A stretch of 64,000 nt of DNA from an uncultured Bacteroidota bacterium (GCA_902800395.1 CADCEC010000004.1:300443-364442); one strand, 5' to 3'. Counted from the first letter of the stretch, positions 19,301 to 26,582 are shown. Numbers and translations are program-made. The notes: a model not told the origin generated them from the letters alone.

Positions 19301-21022
19301 CGCAACGTCTACCACGCCATCTACCACAACCAGGTGGTGCGTCTCACCGCCACCGAGCCCCTCACCGATGTCTCTCTCCACTATCCCAACCGCAAGCGTC
19401 TGGGCTTCACAATGAGCATCCCCGCCAAGGGAGAAAAGGAGTTCGCCTATGTCATCGCTGTTGATACATTGGACGGCGATAACGTATCAACGTATCAACC
19501 TATCAACGTATCAACAATCTCCGCTGAGTTCGACAAGGTCGTCGAATACTGGGACCGCAAACTCTCCTTCATCCAGGTGGAGACTCCCGACCGCTCCTTC
19601 AACAACATGCTCAACCGTTGGTACCTCTACCAAGTCTACTCCTCCCGTCTCTTCGCTCGTGCCGGCTTCTATCAGGTGGGCGGCGCCACAGGCTTCCGCG
19701 ACCAGCTCCAGGATGTTATGTCACTCCTCTACAGCGACCCCGACTATGCCCGTCGCCAAATTCTCGACCATGCGGCACATCAGTTCCCCGAAGGCGACGT
19801 GCTCCACTGGTGGCACGAAAGCCTCCATATGGGGGCCCGCACCACCTTCTCCGACGACTACCTCTGGCTCGTCTTCGTTACCTACCAGTATGTCAAAGTC
19901 ACCGGCGACCGCTCCATACTCGAAGAAATGGTGCCCTTCTGTCAGGCCGACCAACTGGCACCCGGCGAGGCCGAACGTGGCATGAACTATGCCGAGGGGC
20001 AGGAGAAGGCCTCGCTCTACGAGCATCTGCGTCGTGCCGTCAACCGTGCGATGAGCCGCACCGGCGTCCACGGGCTTCCTCTCATGGGCTGCGGCGACTG
20101 GAACGACGGCATGTCCTCTGTGGGTGTGGAGAACAAGGGCGAGAGCGTATGGGTGGCCTTCTTCTTGGCCGACCTCCTGCCCAAGATGGAGCATCTCACA
20201 CAACTCATGCTCGGTGCCGACCTCAGCTACTGCGAGGAACTCTCCTCCTTCCGCTCCAAACTTGTCGATGCCATCCAAACCCACGCATGGGATGGAGCAT
20301 GGTTCCTCCGCGCCTACTTCGACAATGGTGACCCCATGGGCTCCCGTAACAATATCGAATGCCAAATCGACCTCATCTCTCAGGCATGGTCCATTCTCAC
20401 CGATGTTGCCAGCCCCGAGCAGAAAGAGTCGGTCTTCCGCGAAACCGATAACCGACTTGTCAACCGTGAGCACGAGATTATCCAACTCCTCACACCCGCC
20501 TTCCATGCATCGAAGCCGTCGCCTGGCTATATCATGAACTACCCCGTCGGTGTCCGCGAGAATGGTGGCCAGTACACACATGGTGCTATGTGGTATATTA
20601 TGGCTCAACTCAAGGAGGGTCGCTACGACCTCGCTTACTATCTCTATTCTATCATTAACCCCATCCATCGTACTCAGACTCTCGCAGATGTGCTGAAATA
20701 CAAGGTTGAACCATTCTGTATGGCTGCCGACATCTACAGCAATCCTCAGCATCCGGGACGCGGCGGATGGACATGGTACACCGGCTCCGCCTCCTGGGCA
20801 TATAAGACTGGCGTCGAGAATATCCTGGGTCTCCGCAAGCACGGCAATCAACTCACCATCGACCCTCGTGTCCCCTCCGAATGGGACTCCTTCACCCTTC
20901 GCTACCGCTACGGCTCCTCCACCTATATCATCCACTGCATGAGACAGGAAACCGGAGCGACGGACAACGTCATTACGCTCGTCGACGACGGAGGTGTGCA
21001 CGAAATAACAGCGAAAATGTAA
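13400..21022 (+). CDS. Cyclic beta-1,2-glucan synthase-like protein (GT84 + GH94)
   Basis: 2540 residues, about the length of NdvB/Cgs proteins. The N-terminal third is helical, with a membrane pair (about residues 274-322) leading into a GT84 transferase domain. It has DTDT (about 507), SHDLIEG (about 620) and HHRWTRGDWQ (about 653), then membrane segments near 700-750 and 835-880. A glycoamylase-like domain follows (about 930-1270; YNELDDAQNYKYHAFG, HYAHHQGM). The C-terminal half is GH94/phosphorylase-like: GFRDQLQD, HWWHESLHMG, GCGDWNDGM, NGGQYTHGAMW. It would polymerise and cyclise beta-1,2-glucan at the inner membrane. No NdvA-type exporter is adjacent. Six clear and one degenerate short arrays lie in frame. 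The start at 13400 is set by the promoter. Confidence 0.88.
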   Translation: MKNIYKEFKNSVKEITRYYMLLVEETRNQRLVGSTNEWVLDNYYMISEQEKVLKEELKGVESGKWKVGSKRVDVLWKLLEGYLRKCHHQVDKTLFFRYLSQVQVKGKDYLSYPEVCALLPLTKAILIKELADLCRQLEAEKSYHYVPTDRGQADMEQLDKAAQENLQMMNIFNSLKKMTRLPLSELIDAVSFSERMLKGEKAGMYDEMQDKTKEDYRAKVVQLLRSGKWKTESGKRLSEYEFVKELVAKADEKGEHVGWQLFPPKRWKARAHSYIWIVTLGSLLLAALIGYGLWVMGYGDGLNWLWVVLTVLLWLPMSQVMIDLFNWLLGKLHRPMGTFKMKFKDGMIPEEYTTMVIMPTILKNRAKVEELLGVLEVYYLSNINRGNGRDGFSGTNGQNLYYTLVGDAASYKEADAPWDDEVVQAGLEKVKELNEKYGAHIFNFVYRKRAWSEGEQTWLGYERKRGAILHFNDLVLGNTTEEEKQVRFRCETISEWQNRPPQFIITLDTDTELVLYSAQKLIGAMAHPLNRAQLSPDGRRVDRGYGIMQPRVNVDVEVTNKSRFAQLFAGLGGLDVYTTASFELYQDIFNEGSFCGKGIYDLKVFQQVLKGTFPENLILSHDLIEGCHIRCGLINDVELFDDNPSNWIDDAKRHHRWTRGDWQIIPWLKNRVKNEKGERVKNQVNTIGKWKIFDNLRRSMLSLSLVVLILVGYGISAWQNYAVQQGISGSWFVLVALVAVASPIVFFIVGQVTKVPRFGKRYRYYMTLMRGFKVIIYRSLVQFALLPKEAWMYTDAAVRACYRMWFSHRNLLAWITSDEASKSTKGTLGDYLGKFWINYVVSAVVFCMALLGHVGIGAWGAAGFCMATWCSAPFLMYWLGKKFPQDKKNLNAKETDEVRRLAQKTWSFFDKLITEENNWLIPDNYQLNRDKKTDYKTSPTNIGYSLTAVVSAAELQFISEKEAVSRISQIIHTVGRLEKWNGHLYNWYDISTLKALPNFFISTCDSGNFVACLYVVKGFLSDLSDPSDLSDALLAKVQRLIDQTDFRKLYNPELDVFSIGYDTTNYTLLPYHYNNFASEARLTSFLTIAQGDAPYKHWFCLDKTLVQYEGYKGVASWYGTLFEYFMPLIFLPTYKHTLMDETYSFAIRAQKSFFPSPWGISETAYNELDDAQNYKYHAFGVPYLKFQNTTPDRIVVSPYSSLMTIGIDDRAVYENMQKFKALEMYDDFGFYESYDEEDHVPVKAHYAHHQGMILASLANYLCDHCLQRYFMQEPAMRSMETLLKEKAQVRPYIDLKVTQYKRYRYSKVQTESDARDFDTIANVPELGIISNGQYTVLMNDRGSGFSRYRNIMLGRYRKISADHYGTYVYIRDIRKDHLWCNTYAPLDVMPEGYHVSFASDKMTFLRIDDGIETKTEVTVLKDRSAEIRRLTFTNNNSEDVDLELTTYGEVVLAPIEEDVNHRVFNGMKITSEFDKEHETLVFSRPGNYGTRNYMIHKLWLSDPSDKSDVVEYETSRVKFIGRGNSLRHADIIDNRRTLTATVGTTLDPVMSMRRRVHVAAGKSVEAYVLTGFAKEKDHLLQLTEQYQSGVDVEHAFKTASVFNNMRTSMSLLKGSQMRLYGSISKYMAQTATLGNDRQALLTRNTLSQSGLWRFGISGDLAILLMEIDSMERSGFAKEMLRAFEYYKVHGMRLDLVFINDAPLHEREGLSHFIRNMANTEHLWAEHSDAGKVYVLDGSDVTEAERILLRTVARLTFNTADGITVEEQLRRLEIANQHYQDKVEYPVLKPNREFRVWSNLEFYNQYGGFDREGRDYVVTNTNTPMPWINVLSNEQHFGCIVSSTMAGFTFAHNAQQFKLTGWSNDIVRDNPAEMLLINKQQFVPATARHGQGWSAFDAEYDDMKVAVRVFVACDKPEKYYQIRVNNKKDVPMEVQLDMVYKLVLGMSEEQTARYLYSEWDEASNTLSVRNVYHAIYHNQVVRLTATEPLTDVSLHYPNRKRLGFTMSIPAKGEKEFAYVIAVDTLDGDNVSTYQPINVSTISAEFDKVVEYWDRKLSFIQVETPDRSFNNMLNRWYLYQVYSSRLFARAGFYQVGGATGFRDQLQDVMSLLYSDPDYARRQILDHAAHQFPEGDVLHWWHESLHMGARTTFSDDYLWLVFVTYQYVKVTGDRSILEEMVPFCQADQLAPGEAERGMNYAEGQEKASLYEHLRRAVNRAMSRTGVHGLPLMGCGDWNDGMSSVGVENKGESVWVAFFLADLLPKMEHLTQLMLGADLSYCEELSSFRSKLVDAIQTHAWDGAWFLRAYFDNGDPMGSRNNIECQIDLISQAWSILTDVASPEQKESVFRETDNRLVNREHEIIQLLTPAFHASKPSPGYIMNYPVGVRENGGQYTHGAMWYIMAQLKEGRYDLAYYLYSIINPIHRTQTLADVLKYKVEPFCMAADIYSNPQHPGRGGWTWYTGSASWAYKTGVENILGLRKHGNQLTIDPRVPSEWDSFTLRYRYGSSTYIIHCMRQETGATDNVITLVDDGGVHEITAKM
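13577..13604. repeat. 7-nt phrase array (GTGGAAA x 4) in the glucan synthase gene
   Basis: Units GTGGAAA x 3 and GTGGGAA, encoding VESGKWKVGSK (residues about 60-70) in the helical N-terminal region. Confidence 0.92.
14076..14103. repeat. 7-nt phrase array (GTGGAAA/ACGGAAA x 4) in the glucan synthase gene
   Basis: Units GTGGAAA, GTGGAAA, ACGGAAA, GTGGAAA, encoding SGKWKTESGKR (about residues 226-236). The variant unit ACGGAAA is also present in the radA array at 24078. Confidence 0.92.
14267..14294. repeat. 7-nt phrase array (GGTTATG x 4) encoding part of a membrane helix
   Basis: Four identical GGTTATG units encode GYGLWVMGYG in the first hydrophobic stretch of the glucan synthase (about residues 290-299). 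The reverse strand of this phrase contains a stop in every cycle. Confidence 0.92.
15410..15440. repeat. Degenerate 7-8-nt array (AGGGTGA) in the glucan synthase gene
   Basis: Units AGGGTGA, AGAATGA, GA-AGGGTGA, G-AGGGTGA encode the charged segment NRVKNEKGERVKNQ immediately after HHRWTRGDWQ-IIPWL. It is more degenerate than the other arrays. Confidence 0.55.
16457..16492. repeat. 9-nt phrase array (TTGTCCGAC x 4) in the glucan synthase gene
   Basis: CTGTCCGAC, TTGTCCGAC, CCATCCGAC, TTGTCCGAC encode LSD-LSD-PSD-LSD. The same phrase type recurs at 17897, 36892 and 48637. Confidence 0.92.
17897..17923. repeat. 9-nt phrase array (nnnTCCGAC x 3) in the glucan synthase gene
   Basis: CTCTCCGAC, CCGTCCGAC, AAGTCCGAT encode LSD-PSD-KSD between two beta-strands of the GH94-like region. 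Confidence 0.9.
19484..19515. repeat. 8-nt phrase array (GTATCAAC x 4) in the glucan synthase gene
   Basis: GTATCAAC, GTATCAAC, CTATCAAC, GTATCAAC encode NVSTYQPINVST. The 8-base period shifts frame with each unit, yet no stop arises. Confidence 0.92.
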
Positions 21023-21050
21023 AGAAATAATCATCTAAAATTTTGATAAC

Positions 21051-21794
21051 ATGAAAAAGTTTATGCGTTATGCCCTTCTGTCAGCGGTATTGTCGCTGAC
21101 GGTGACCAGTTGCACGGTATACCATCCCCAGTCGGTGGACATCCCGTTGATTAATCATGCTGGCGATGTCAGAATCGACGCCTCCCTGGGAACCTCCGTC
21201 TTTGTCATCCCCGATGCAATAAACATCAACGCTACGGGAAGTTTCGGCATCAACGACTGGCTGGCCGCTCAGCTGCATCTCAATTATGGTGGTGACAACT
21301 ATTATGGACAGATTGCCCCCGGTGTCTATTTCCCTCTGGGACAGAACTCCGTCTTCGAAGTCTATGCCGGCATGGGTTATGGCGGCGCAGAACGTGACGA
21401 CGTCTCTGCCGAATACTCTGAGAGAACCACTGGCAGCAACAACTACAGTTTCAGTGGACACTACATGCTTCCCTTTGCTCAGGGAAACATCGGTTGGCAT
21501 GACTTGACGGGTGCTCATTTCGACATCGCTCTGGGTATGAAAGTGGGCGCTTTTATGCCTGATTTCCATTATTATGAGGTGAACAATGGTGGTAACGAAA
21601 TTGCTAATACAGCCCAAGATTACACCACTACCAATCTTCTATTGGAGCCGCAGGTGATGTTGCGCCTGGGTTCGCAGCCCCTCAAGTTCAATGTCAAGTT
21701 CGGTGTCGCTTGGATGAACGACCTGAGTGAATCCTCCAACAAGTTCATCTACGACATAGTCACAGCCTCGGCGGGTCTCACCTTCTCGTTTTGA
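21051..21794 (+). CDS. Outer-membrane beta-barrel-like lipoprotein
   Basis: 247 residues. The signal peptide ends in a lipobox (VTSC, Cys about residue 22). The rest is a run of amphipathic strands with Gly/Tyr/Asn turns (LHLNYGGDNYYGQIAPGVYFPLG) and a C-terminal strand ending in aromatic Phe (TASAGLTFSF), typical of small outer-membrane barrels. Function is unknown. It lies 28 bases after the glucan synthase gene and ends 2 bases before the esterase start, so the three may form an operon. Confidence 0.65.
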   Translation: MKKFMRYALLSAVLSLTVTSCTVYHPQSVDIPLINHAGDVRIDASLGTSVFVIPDAININATGSFGINDWLAAQLHLNYGGDNYYGQIAPGVYFPLGQNSVFEVYAGMGYGGAERDDVSAEYSERTTGSNNYSFSGHYMLPFAQGNIGWHDLTGAHFDIALGMKVGAFMPDFHYYEVNNGGNEIANTAQDYTTTNLLLEPQVMLRLGSQPLKFNVKFGVAWMNDLSESSNKFIYDIVTASAGLTFSF

Positions 21795-21796
21795 TC

Positions 21797-22717
21797 ATGA
21801 GAAAAAGCCTGCTGGTACTTTTGCTGTCTCTTGGGTCTGTGGCTTTTGCACAGACAAAGGAATCCTATGCCTTTGTAGAGCGTGACTCGACGCTCTATCT
21901 GGATTTATACCGCCCAGACAATCCGCGTGCAGACAAAGCCTGTGTCGTTTCGCTCTTTGGTGGCGGATTCTTCAAAGGAACACGTGACGGCAGGCTTCAG
22001 CGGCAGATTGCCACTCTGCTCACAGAGCGTGGATTCTCGGTAGCATGTATCGACTACCGGTTGGGGTTAAAAGATACGGCCCGATTGGCTACCTTCAGCG
22101 GAATCACTGGACGGTTAGACATGTTCCAGTATTGTATTGACATCGCCGTAGAGGATTGTGCCGCTGCGGTGGATTGGCTGTGTCGGCATGCGACGGAGTT
22201 AGATATTGATACGTCAAAGATTGTCCTCACAGGCTCTTCGGCAGGAGCCATTGCGGTGTTGCAGATGGATTGGTGCAGAGCGAATGGTTTGCAACTGGCA
22301 GCTGCACTTCCAAAGGCATGGAAACCTGCCGCAGTAGTGCCCTATGCCGGTGCCATCATGAGTCACGGGAGTCCCACTTGGCGCACCCCTCCTGCACCTA
22401 CGCTCCTTATGCATGGTACCGAGGATAAGATTGTGGCCTACTCGACCTATCCTCCCATTCTCACTTATGCCCTCTATGGTGCCAAACGAGTCTTCAAGCA
22501 AATGCAAAAGCAGGGTTATCCTTGTTGGATAGTGCGCTTTGAGGGCATCGGCCACGAAGTGGCTTCATGGCTTCCGGGGTCTGTCGATTTCTTCTGCGGA
22601 TTTGTGAATCAGGCCCTTTCCGGGCGCATCACGACTCTCGATGCCACGATGAAAGACTCCAAATTGATGCCTTCCAAGTGGAGTAAGATGACACTAAAAG
22701 ACTTATATGGCCAATAA
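21797..22717 (+). CDS. Secreted alpha/beta-hydrolase (carboxylesterase-like)
   Basis: 306 residues from the ATG at 21797. An upstream in-frame TTG overlaps the preceding stop and is unlikely. A signal peptide (residues 1-18, ending AFAQ) precedes an alpha/beta-hydrolase fold: oxyanion region SLFGGGFFKG, nucleophile elbow GSSAG (about residue 148), acid loop HGTEDKIV and catalytic His in GIGHEV. It resembles exported acetyl-xylan or feruloyl-type esterases of Bacteroidetes, but the substrate is not shown. Its 3' end overlaps the U32 gene by 11 bases. Confidence 0.8.
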   Translation: MRKSLLVLLLSLGSVAFAQTKESYAFVERDSTLYLDLYRPDNPRADKACVVSLFGGGFFKGTRDGRLQRQIATLLTERGFSVACIDYRLGLKDTARLATFSGITGRLDMFQYCIDIAVEDCAAAVDWLCRHATELDIDTSKIVLTGSSAGAIAVLQMDWCRANGLQLAAALPKAWKPAAVVPYAGAIMSHGSPTWRTPPAPTLLMHGTEDKIVAYSTYPPILTYALYGAKRVFKQMQKQGYPCWIVRFEGIGHEVASWLPGSVDFFCGFVNQALSGRITTLDATMKDSKLMPSKWSKMTLKDLYGQ

Positions 22718-23957
22718 GATTGAAATAATGTCACCAGTTGGCTCCTTCGAGAGCCTGCAGGCAGCCATTCAAGGTGGTGCCGACGCTGTCTACTTCGGTG
22801 TTGGAAAACTAAATATGCGCTCCCGTTCGGCGGCCAACTTCACTGTCGACGACTTGGCTCGCATTTGCTCTGTGGCGCACGCCGCAGGCGTGCGCACCTA
22901 CCTCACCGTCAACACCATCATTTACAACGACGAGATTGAGGAGATGCATGCCCTGCTGCATGCCGCTAAAGAAGCCGGTATCAGTGCCATCATCGCTTCC
23001 GATATGGCCGTTATCACCTACGCAAATGAGATAGGTGTCGAGGTGCATATCTCCACCCAGTGCAACGTCTCCAATATCGAGGCCGTGCGCTACTACGCCC
23101 GCTTCGCCGATGTCATCGTCACCGCCCGTGAACTGCCCCTGCGCCAGGTGGCGGAAATCACCCAGTTCATCCGCGACAACGACATCCGCGGCCCCCATGG
23201 CGAACTCGTGCAAATCGAAGTCTTCGCTCATGGTGCCCTCTGCATGAGTGTCAGTGGCAAGTGCTACCTTTCGCTCGATAATTATAACTACTCTGCCAAT
23301 CGTGGCGCCTGTCTCCAGCTCTGCCGTCGGGGTTATATCGTTAAAGACAAAGAAAGTGATCTCGAGCTGGAAATTGACAACGAGTATATCATGTCGCCCA
23401 AGGACCTATGCACCATCGGCTTCCTCGACAAGATTGTCCATGCCGGTGTCCGGGTGCTGAAGATAGAAGGGCGGGGGAGGAGTGCCGACTATGTGCGCAC
23501 CGTCACCGAGTGCTACCGTGAGGCTGTGGAAGCCATCGAGGCGGGCACCTACACGAAAGAGAAGATTGACCATTGGATGCAGCGTCTCTCCACTGTCTTC
23601 AACCGCGGTTTCTGGGATGGCTACTACCTCGGTCGCAAACTCGGCGAATGGAGCGAACGCTATGGTTCCCAGGCCACCGAGAACAAGGTCTATCTCGGTT
23701 TGGTCAAGAACTACTTTGGCCGTATCAATGTCGCTGAAGTCAAGTTGCAGACCGCCGAGACCCTACGTGTCGGCGACGAGGTGATGGTCACCGGAGAAAC
23801 CACAGGTGTCTATCGCGACACAATAAAAGAACTCCGCACCGACCGCGACCCCGTCCCCGAGGTGCATCAGGGCGACTGCTTCTCCTTTGCCACCACGGAA
23901 CTCCTCCATCGTGGCGACAAAGTATACCGCGTGGACAAAATCATTGACGAATTTTAG
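22707..23957 (+). CDS. U32 family protein (TrhP-like, tRNA hydroxylation/collagenase-like family)
   Basis: 416 residues. The N-terminal IEIMSPVGSFESLQAAIQGGADAVYFG and the middle SVSGKCYLS...NRGACLQLCRRGY block with its Cys residues are the U32 signature. Once annotated as collagenase-like proteases, the bacterial members TrhP and RlhA are now linked to prephenate-dependent hydroxylation of tRNA U34 or 23S rRNA. The length fits TrhP, but the subgroup is an inference. It is followed 3 bases later by radA. Confidence 0.8.
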   Translation: MANKIEIMSPVGSFESLQAAIQGGADAVYFGVGKLNMRSRSAANFTVDDLARICSVAHAAGVRTYLTVNTIIYNDEIEEMHALLHAAKEAGISAIIASDMAVITYANEIGVEVHISTQCNVSNIEAVRYYARFADVIVTARELPLRQVAEITQFIRDNDIRGPHGELVQIEVFAHGALCMSVSGKCYLSLDNYNYSANRGACLQLCRRGYIVKDKESDLELEIDNEYIMSPKDLCTIGFLDKIVHAGVRVLKIEGRGRSADYVRTVTECYREAVEAIEAGTYTKEKIDHWMQRLSTVFNRGFWDGYYLGRKLGEWSERYGSQATENKVYLGLVKNYFGRINVAEVKLQTAETLRVGDEVMVTGETTGVYRDTIKELRTDRDPVPEVHQGDCFSFATTELLHRGDKVYRVDKIIDEF

Positions 23958-23960
23958 AAA

Positions 23961-25322
23961 ATGGCAAAAGCGAAGACATATTATTTCTGTCAGGAATGTG
24001 GCTACCAGTCCTCGAGCTGGCTGGGACGTTGTCCTGAGTGCGGCAAATTCGGTACCTTCGCCGAAGAAGTGGTGAAAATGGAAAGTGGAAAACGGAAAGT
24101 GGAAAGTGGAAAGATGCAGTCGCTTCCAAAACGTATACAAGATGTCACCTATAGTGAGACCAAGCGTATCCCCACCCACTGTGGAGAATTCGACCGTGTC
24201 CTTGGTGGTGGTATTGTACCGGGAAGTCTGCTACTTTTGGGTGGCGAACCCGGCATTGGCAAGAGCACTTTGCTGTTGCAGACGGCATTGGCTATTCACG
24301 ACCGGAAACTACTTTATGTTAGTGGTGAGGAGTCGGAACAACAGATAAAGATGCGCGCCGACCGCATCGGTTTCAGCACAGAACAATGTTATGTGGTCAG
24401 CGAGACCGTCACGCAGCGCATCTTCGAGCATGTCGACGCTGTGCAGCCCGACATCCTTGTTGTCGACTCTATCCAGACCATCTCCACCGAGGATATCGAC
24501 TCTCCTGCCGGCAGCGTCTCCCAGATTCGCCAGTGTACTACCGAGTTCCAGCACTACGCCAAAACCACCGGCGTCCCCGTGCTCCTCATCGGCCACATCA
24601 CCAAAGACGGCACCCTCGCCGGTCCCAAAGTGATGGAGCACATCGTCGATGCCGTCCTCCAGTTCGAGGGAGACCGAAACTACGGCTATCGCATTCTCCG
24701 AGCTCTTAAGAACCGCTTTGGCTCCACCGCGGAGATTGGCATTTTCGAGATGCTTGGTAGTGGTCTCCGTGAGGTACCCAATCCCAGTGAGTTCTTGCTG
24801 AGCCAGCGCGATGAGACGCTCAGTGGTGCCGCCGTCGCCGCCACCCTCGAAGGTGCGCGCCCCATGTTCATCGAGGTCCAGAGCCTCGTTTCCAGTGCCG
24901 TCTATGGTACGCCACAGCGCAATGCAAATGGTTTTGATATGCGTCGTCTGTCAATGCTCCTTGCAGTGTTGGAAAAACGTTGTGGTTTCAAACTCGGCGC
25001 CAAGGATGTCTTCCTCAACATAGCCGGTGGTCTCCGAGTCAACGATCCCGCCATCGACCTCGCCGTGGCTTGTGCTATTCTAAGCTCGAATGTGGATATT
25101 CCTATTTCGCCGCGCATCGCTTTCGCTGCCGAGCTAGGCCTCAGCGGAGAGGTGCGTCCGGTGGCACGTGTTGAGCAGCGTGTAGCCGAAGCCGACCGTC
25201 TAGGTTTTGAGAAGATATTTGTTTCGAAATATAATCTTCGTGAACTGGATAAAAAACGGTACCACATCGAGGTGGTACCGGCAAGTGTCATCGAGGAGGC
25301 CTTCCGCGCCCTCTTCGCCTAG
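23961..25322 (+). CDS. radA: DNA repair protein RadA/Sms
   Basis: 453 residues. The N-terminal zinc finger CQECGYQSSSWLGRCPEC is followed by a linker, the Walker A motif GGEPGIGKST (about 93-102), the Walker B region LVVDSIQT, the RadA-specific KNRFGSTAEIG motif and the Lon-like C-terminal domain (about 290-453). RadA promotes branch migration during recombination. The linker between zinc finger and ATPase contains the 35-base GTGGAAA array (24078-24112). The stop codon shares two bases with the stop of the convergent gene. Confidence 0.95.
   Translation: MAKAKTYYFCQECGYQSSSWLGRCPECGKFGTFAEEVVKMESGKRKVESGKMQSLPKRIQDVTYSETKRIPTHCGEFDRVLGGGIVPGSLLLLGGEPGIGKSTLLLQTALAIHDRKLLYVSGEESEQQIKMRADRIGFSTEQCYVVSETVTQRIFEHVDAVQPDILVVDSIQTISTEDIDSPAGSVSQIRQCTTEFQHYAKTTGVPVLLIGHITKDGTLAGPKVMEHIVDAVLQFEGDRNYGYRILRALKNRFGSTAEIGIFEMLGSGLREVPNPSEFLLSQRDETLSGAAVAATLEGARPMFIEVQSLVSSAVYGTPQRNANGFDMRRLSMLLAVLEKRCGFKLGAKDVFLNIAGGLRVNDPAIDLAVACAILSSNVDIPISPRIAFAAELGLSGEVRPVARVEQRVAEADRLGFEKIFVSKYNLRELDKKRYHIEVVPASVIEEAFRALFA
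24078..24112. repeat. 7-nt phrase array (GTGGAAA x 5) in the radA linker
   Basis: ATGGAAA, GTGGAAA, ACGGAAA, GTGGAAA, GTGGAAA encode MESGKRKVESGK between the zinc finger and the RecA-like core, a naturally variable linker in RadA. Confidence 0.93.
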
Positions 25323-26500
25323 TTGCTCATTTTGCGTAGGTTGGAAATCTTCAGCATGTCGTAGCCGGTGCTCCAAATCTCGGTCATCAACACCTTGTGC
25401 CAAATGCCGCTGTTCGAAGTTTTCTCCCAAGTGCCGTTTTCTTGGCGGATGTCGGTGTCGTAGTTCAGCATGCTGTCAATCCAACTCTTGAAGACCAGGA
25501 CGATTTTCACGTTGTCCCTTATCTCCTCGACGGTGTTGCCATAGGTGGAGCGGCAGAAATAGCCCTCGATGGTGCCGGGCTCACCTTCCTCGGGGAAGAG
25601 ACCGTCGTTTTCGTAGCGGACAAGCACATTGTCATACGGCTCCATTTTCACCACTTTGAATCCAGTTTTGTCCTCACCCAGTTCTTCTTCAAGTTTGATG
25701 ATGAAGTGGGTCCCCAGAGGAATCTCCAGTTGGGTTCCAACACGAGTAGTACTGGCCTCGTCGTTTGACTCGAACATTTTGCTCATGTGCATGAAACATT
25801 CGTGTATGTCGAAATAAAGTGTGTCCACTCCATACTCATTGGCTTCAATGGGGAAGATGTCGCAAAAACGTCCGTCAATTTGGCCAAGCGATTGATATTC
25901 TGGGTGCAGGTCGTTCATGCTCATAAGAAAATAAGAGTGCATCACTGTGGTAAGGTGGAAAGGCGCATCATGATTACCATTGCCGCTTGAATAAACGGCG
26001 TCCATCATTGCGGAGAACCGGAAGCGGGCCGCCTCGGTGCGAGGGTCGCTCTCACCGTAGCCGTAATGGCAACCGATAAGGCGGTAATAGTACATAGGTA
26101 GTTCCGTGGGCTTCTTTGCCAATACTTTGTCGGCCAACTCGATGACCTTCTCGAAGTCAGCCTTGGAGGGTTCCACGTCGCTGAAGAGAATCTTTTGGAT
26201 TTCTCCTTGCTCGTCGAAATGGCCGTAGGGGTCGAAGTCGGGCTGCAGCGCGTAGCCGTAGTAGATGCAGCGCACGTCGTTGATGTCGAGAGTGGTGTCG
26301 CCCTTGGCTAGACGCTCCAGCAGTCGTGGGTAATAATAAACACCCTCGGGGTCGTTGATGGTGTCCCTGAGGAACTGGTAGTCTGGCGCCTTGAACGAGA
26401 TTTCGTGGTCATCGACAATGATATCTTCGCCCTCACCATTCTGTGCAAGGCAGAAACAAGGCGCTAAAAACAAAAGTGTTGAGAGAAATAACTTCTTCAT
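25319..26500 (-). CDS. Secreted DUF4919-like protein
   Basis: 393 residues from the ATG at 26500. A longer upstream frame lacks a signal peptide at its start and crosses the promoter, so it is rejected. The signal peptide MKKLFLSTLLFLAPCFCLAQ precedes a domain with DTINDPEGVYYYPRLLER and RCIYYGYALQPDFDPYG, which resembles the Bacteroidetes DUF4919 family of unknown function. Its TAG stop overlaps the radA TAG (shared CTAG at 25319-25322), and no terminator separates the two. Confidence 0.65.
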   Translation of the reverse strand: MKKLFLSTLLFLAPCFCLAQNGEGEDIIVDDHEISFKAPDYQFLRDTINDPEGVYYYPRLLERLAKGDTTLDINDVRCIYYGYALQPDFDPYGHFDEQGEIQKILFSDVEPSKADFEKVIELADKVLAKKPTELPMYYYRLIGCHYGYGESDPRTEAARFRFSAMMDAVYSSGNGNHDAPFHLTTVMHSYFLMSMNDLHPEYQSLGQIDGRFCDIFPIEANEYGVDTLYFDIHECFMHMSKMFESNDEASTTRVGTQLEIPLGTHFIIKLEEELGEDKTGFKVVKMEPYDNVLVRYENDGLFPEEGEPGTIEGYFCRSTYGNTVEEIRDNVKIVLVFKSWIDSMLNYDTDIRQENGTWEKTSNSGIWHKVLMTEIWSTGYDMLKISNLRKMSN

Positions 26501-26521
26501 TGTACTATTTTTTTTTGGTGT

Positions 26522-26530
26522 GCAAATATA
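26522..26530 (-). promoter_or_regulatory. -7 box for the DUF4919-like gene
   Basis: GCAAATATA (minus-strand TATATTTGC), 22 bases before the start codon. Confidence 0.75.
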
Positions 26531-26570
26531 CAACATTTTTTGTTTTCGTTTTTGTTTTCGTTTTTTTTCG

Positions 26571-26578
26571 TATTTTTG
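26571..26578 (+). promoter_or_regulatory. hydF -7 box placed almost at the start codon
   Basis: TATTTTTG followed by C ends only 4 bases before the hydF ATG (26583). With normal Bacteroidetes spacing the transcript would begin at or within a few bases of the ATG, i.e. a leaderless or near-leaderless mRNA. Confidence 0.65.
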
Positions 26579-26582
26579 CAGC

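Noticed and set aside
26391-26582. Longer N-terminus for HydF
   Set aside because: The extension reads through the -7 box and the divergent promoter and encodes a Phe-rich sequence absent from HydF. The ATG at 26583 gives the standard start.
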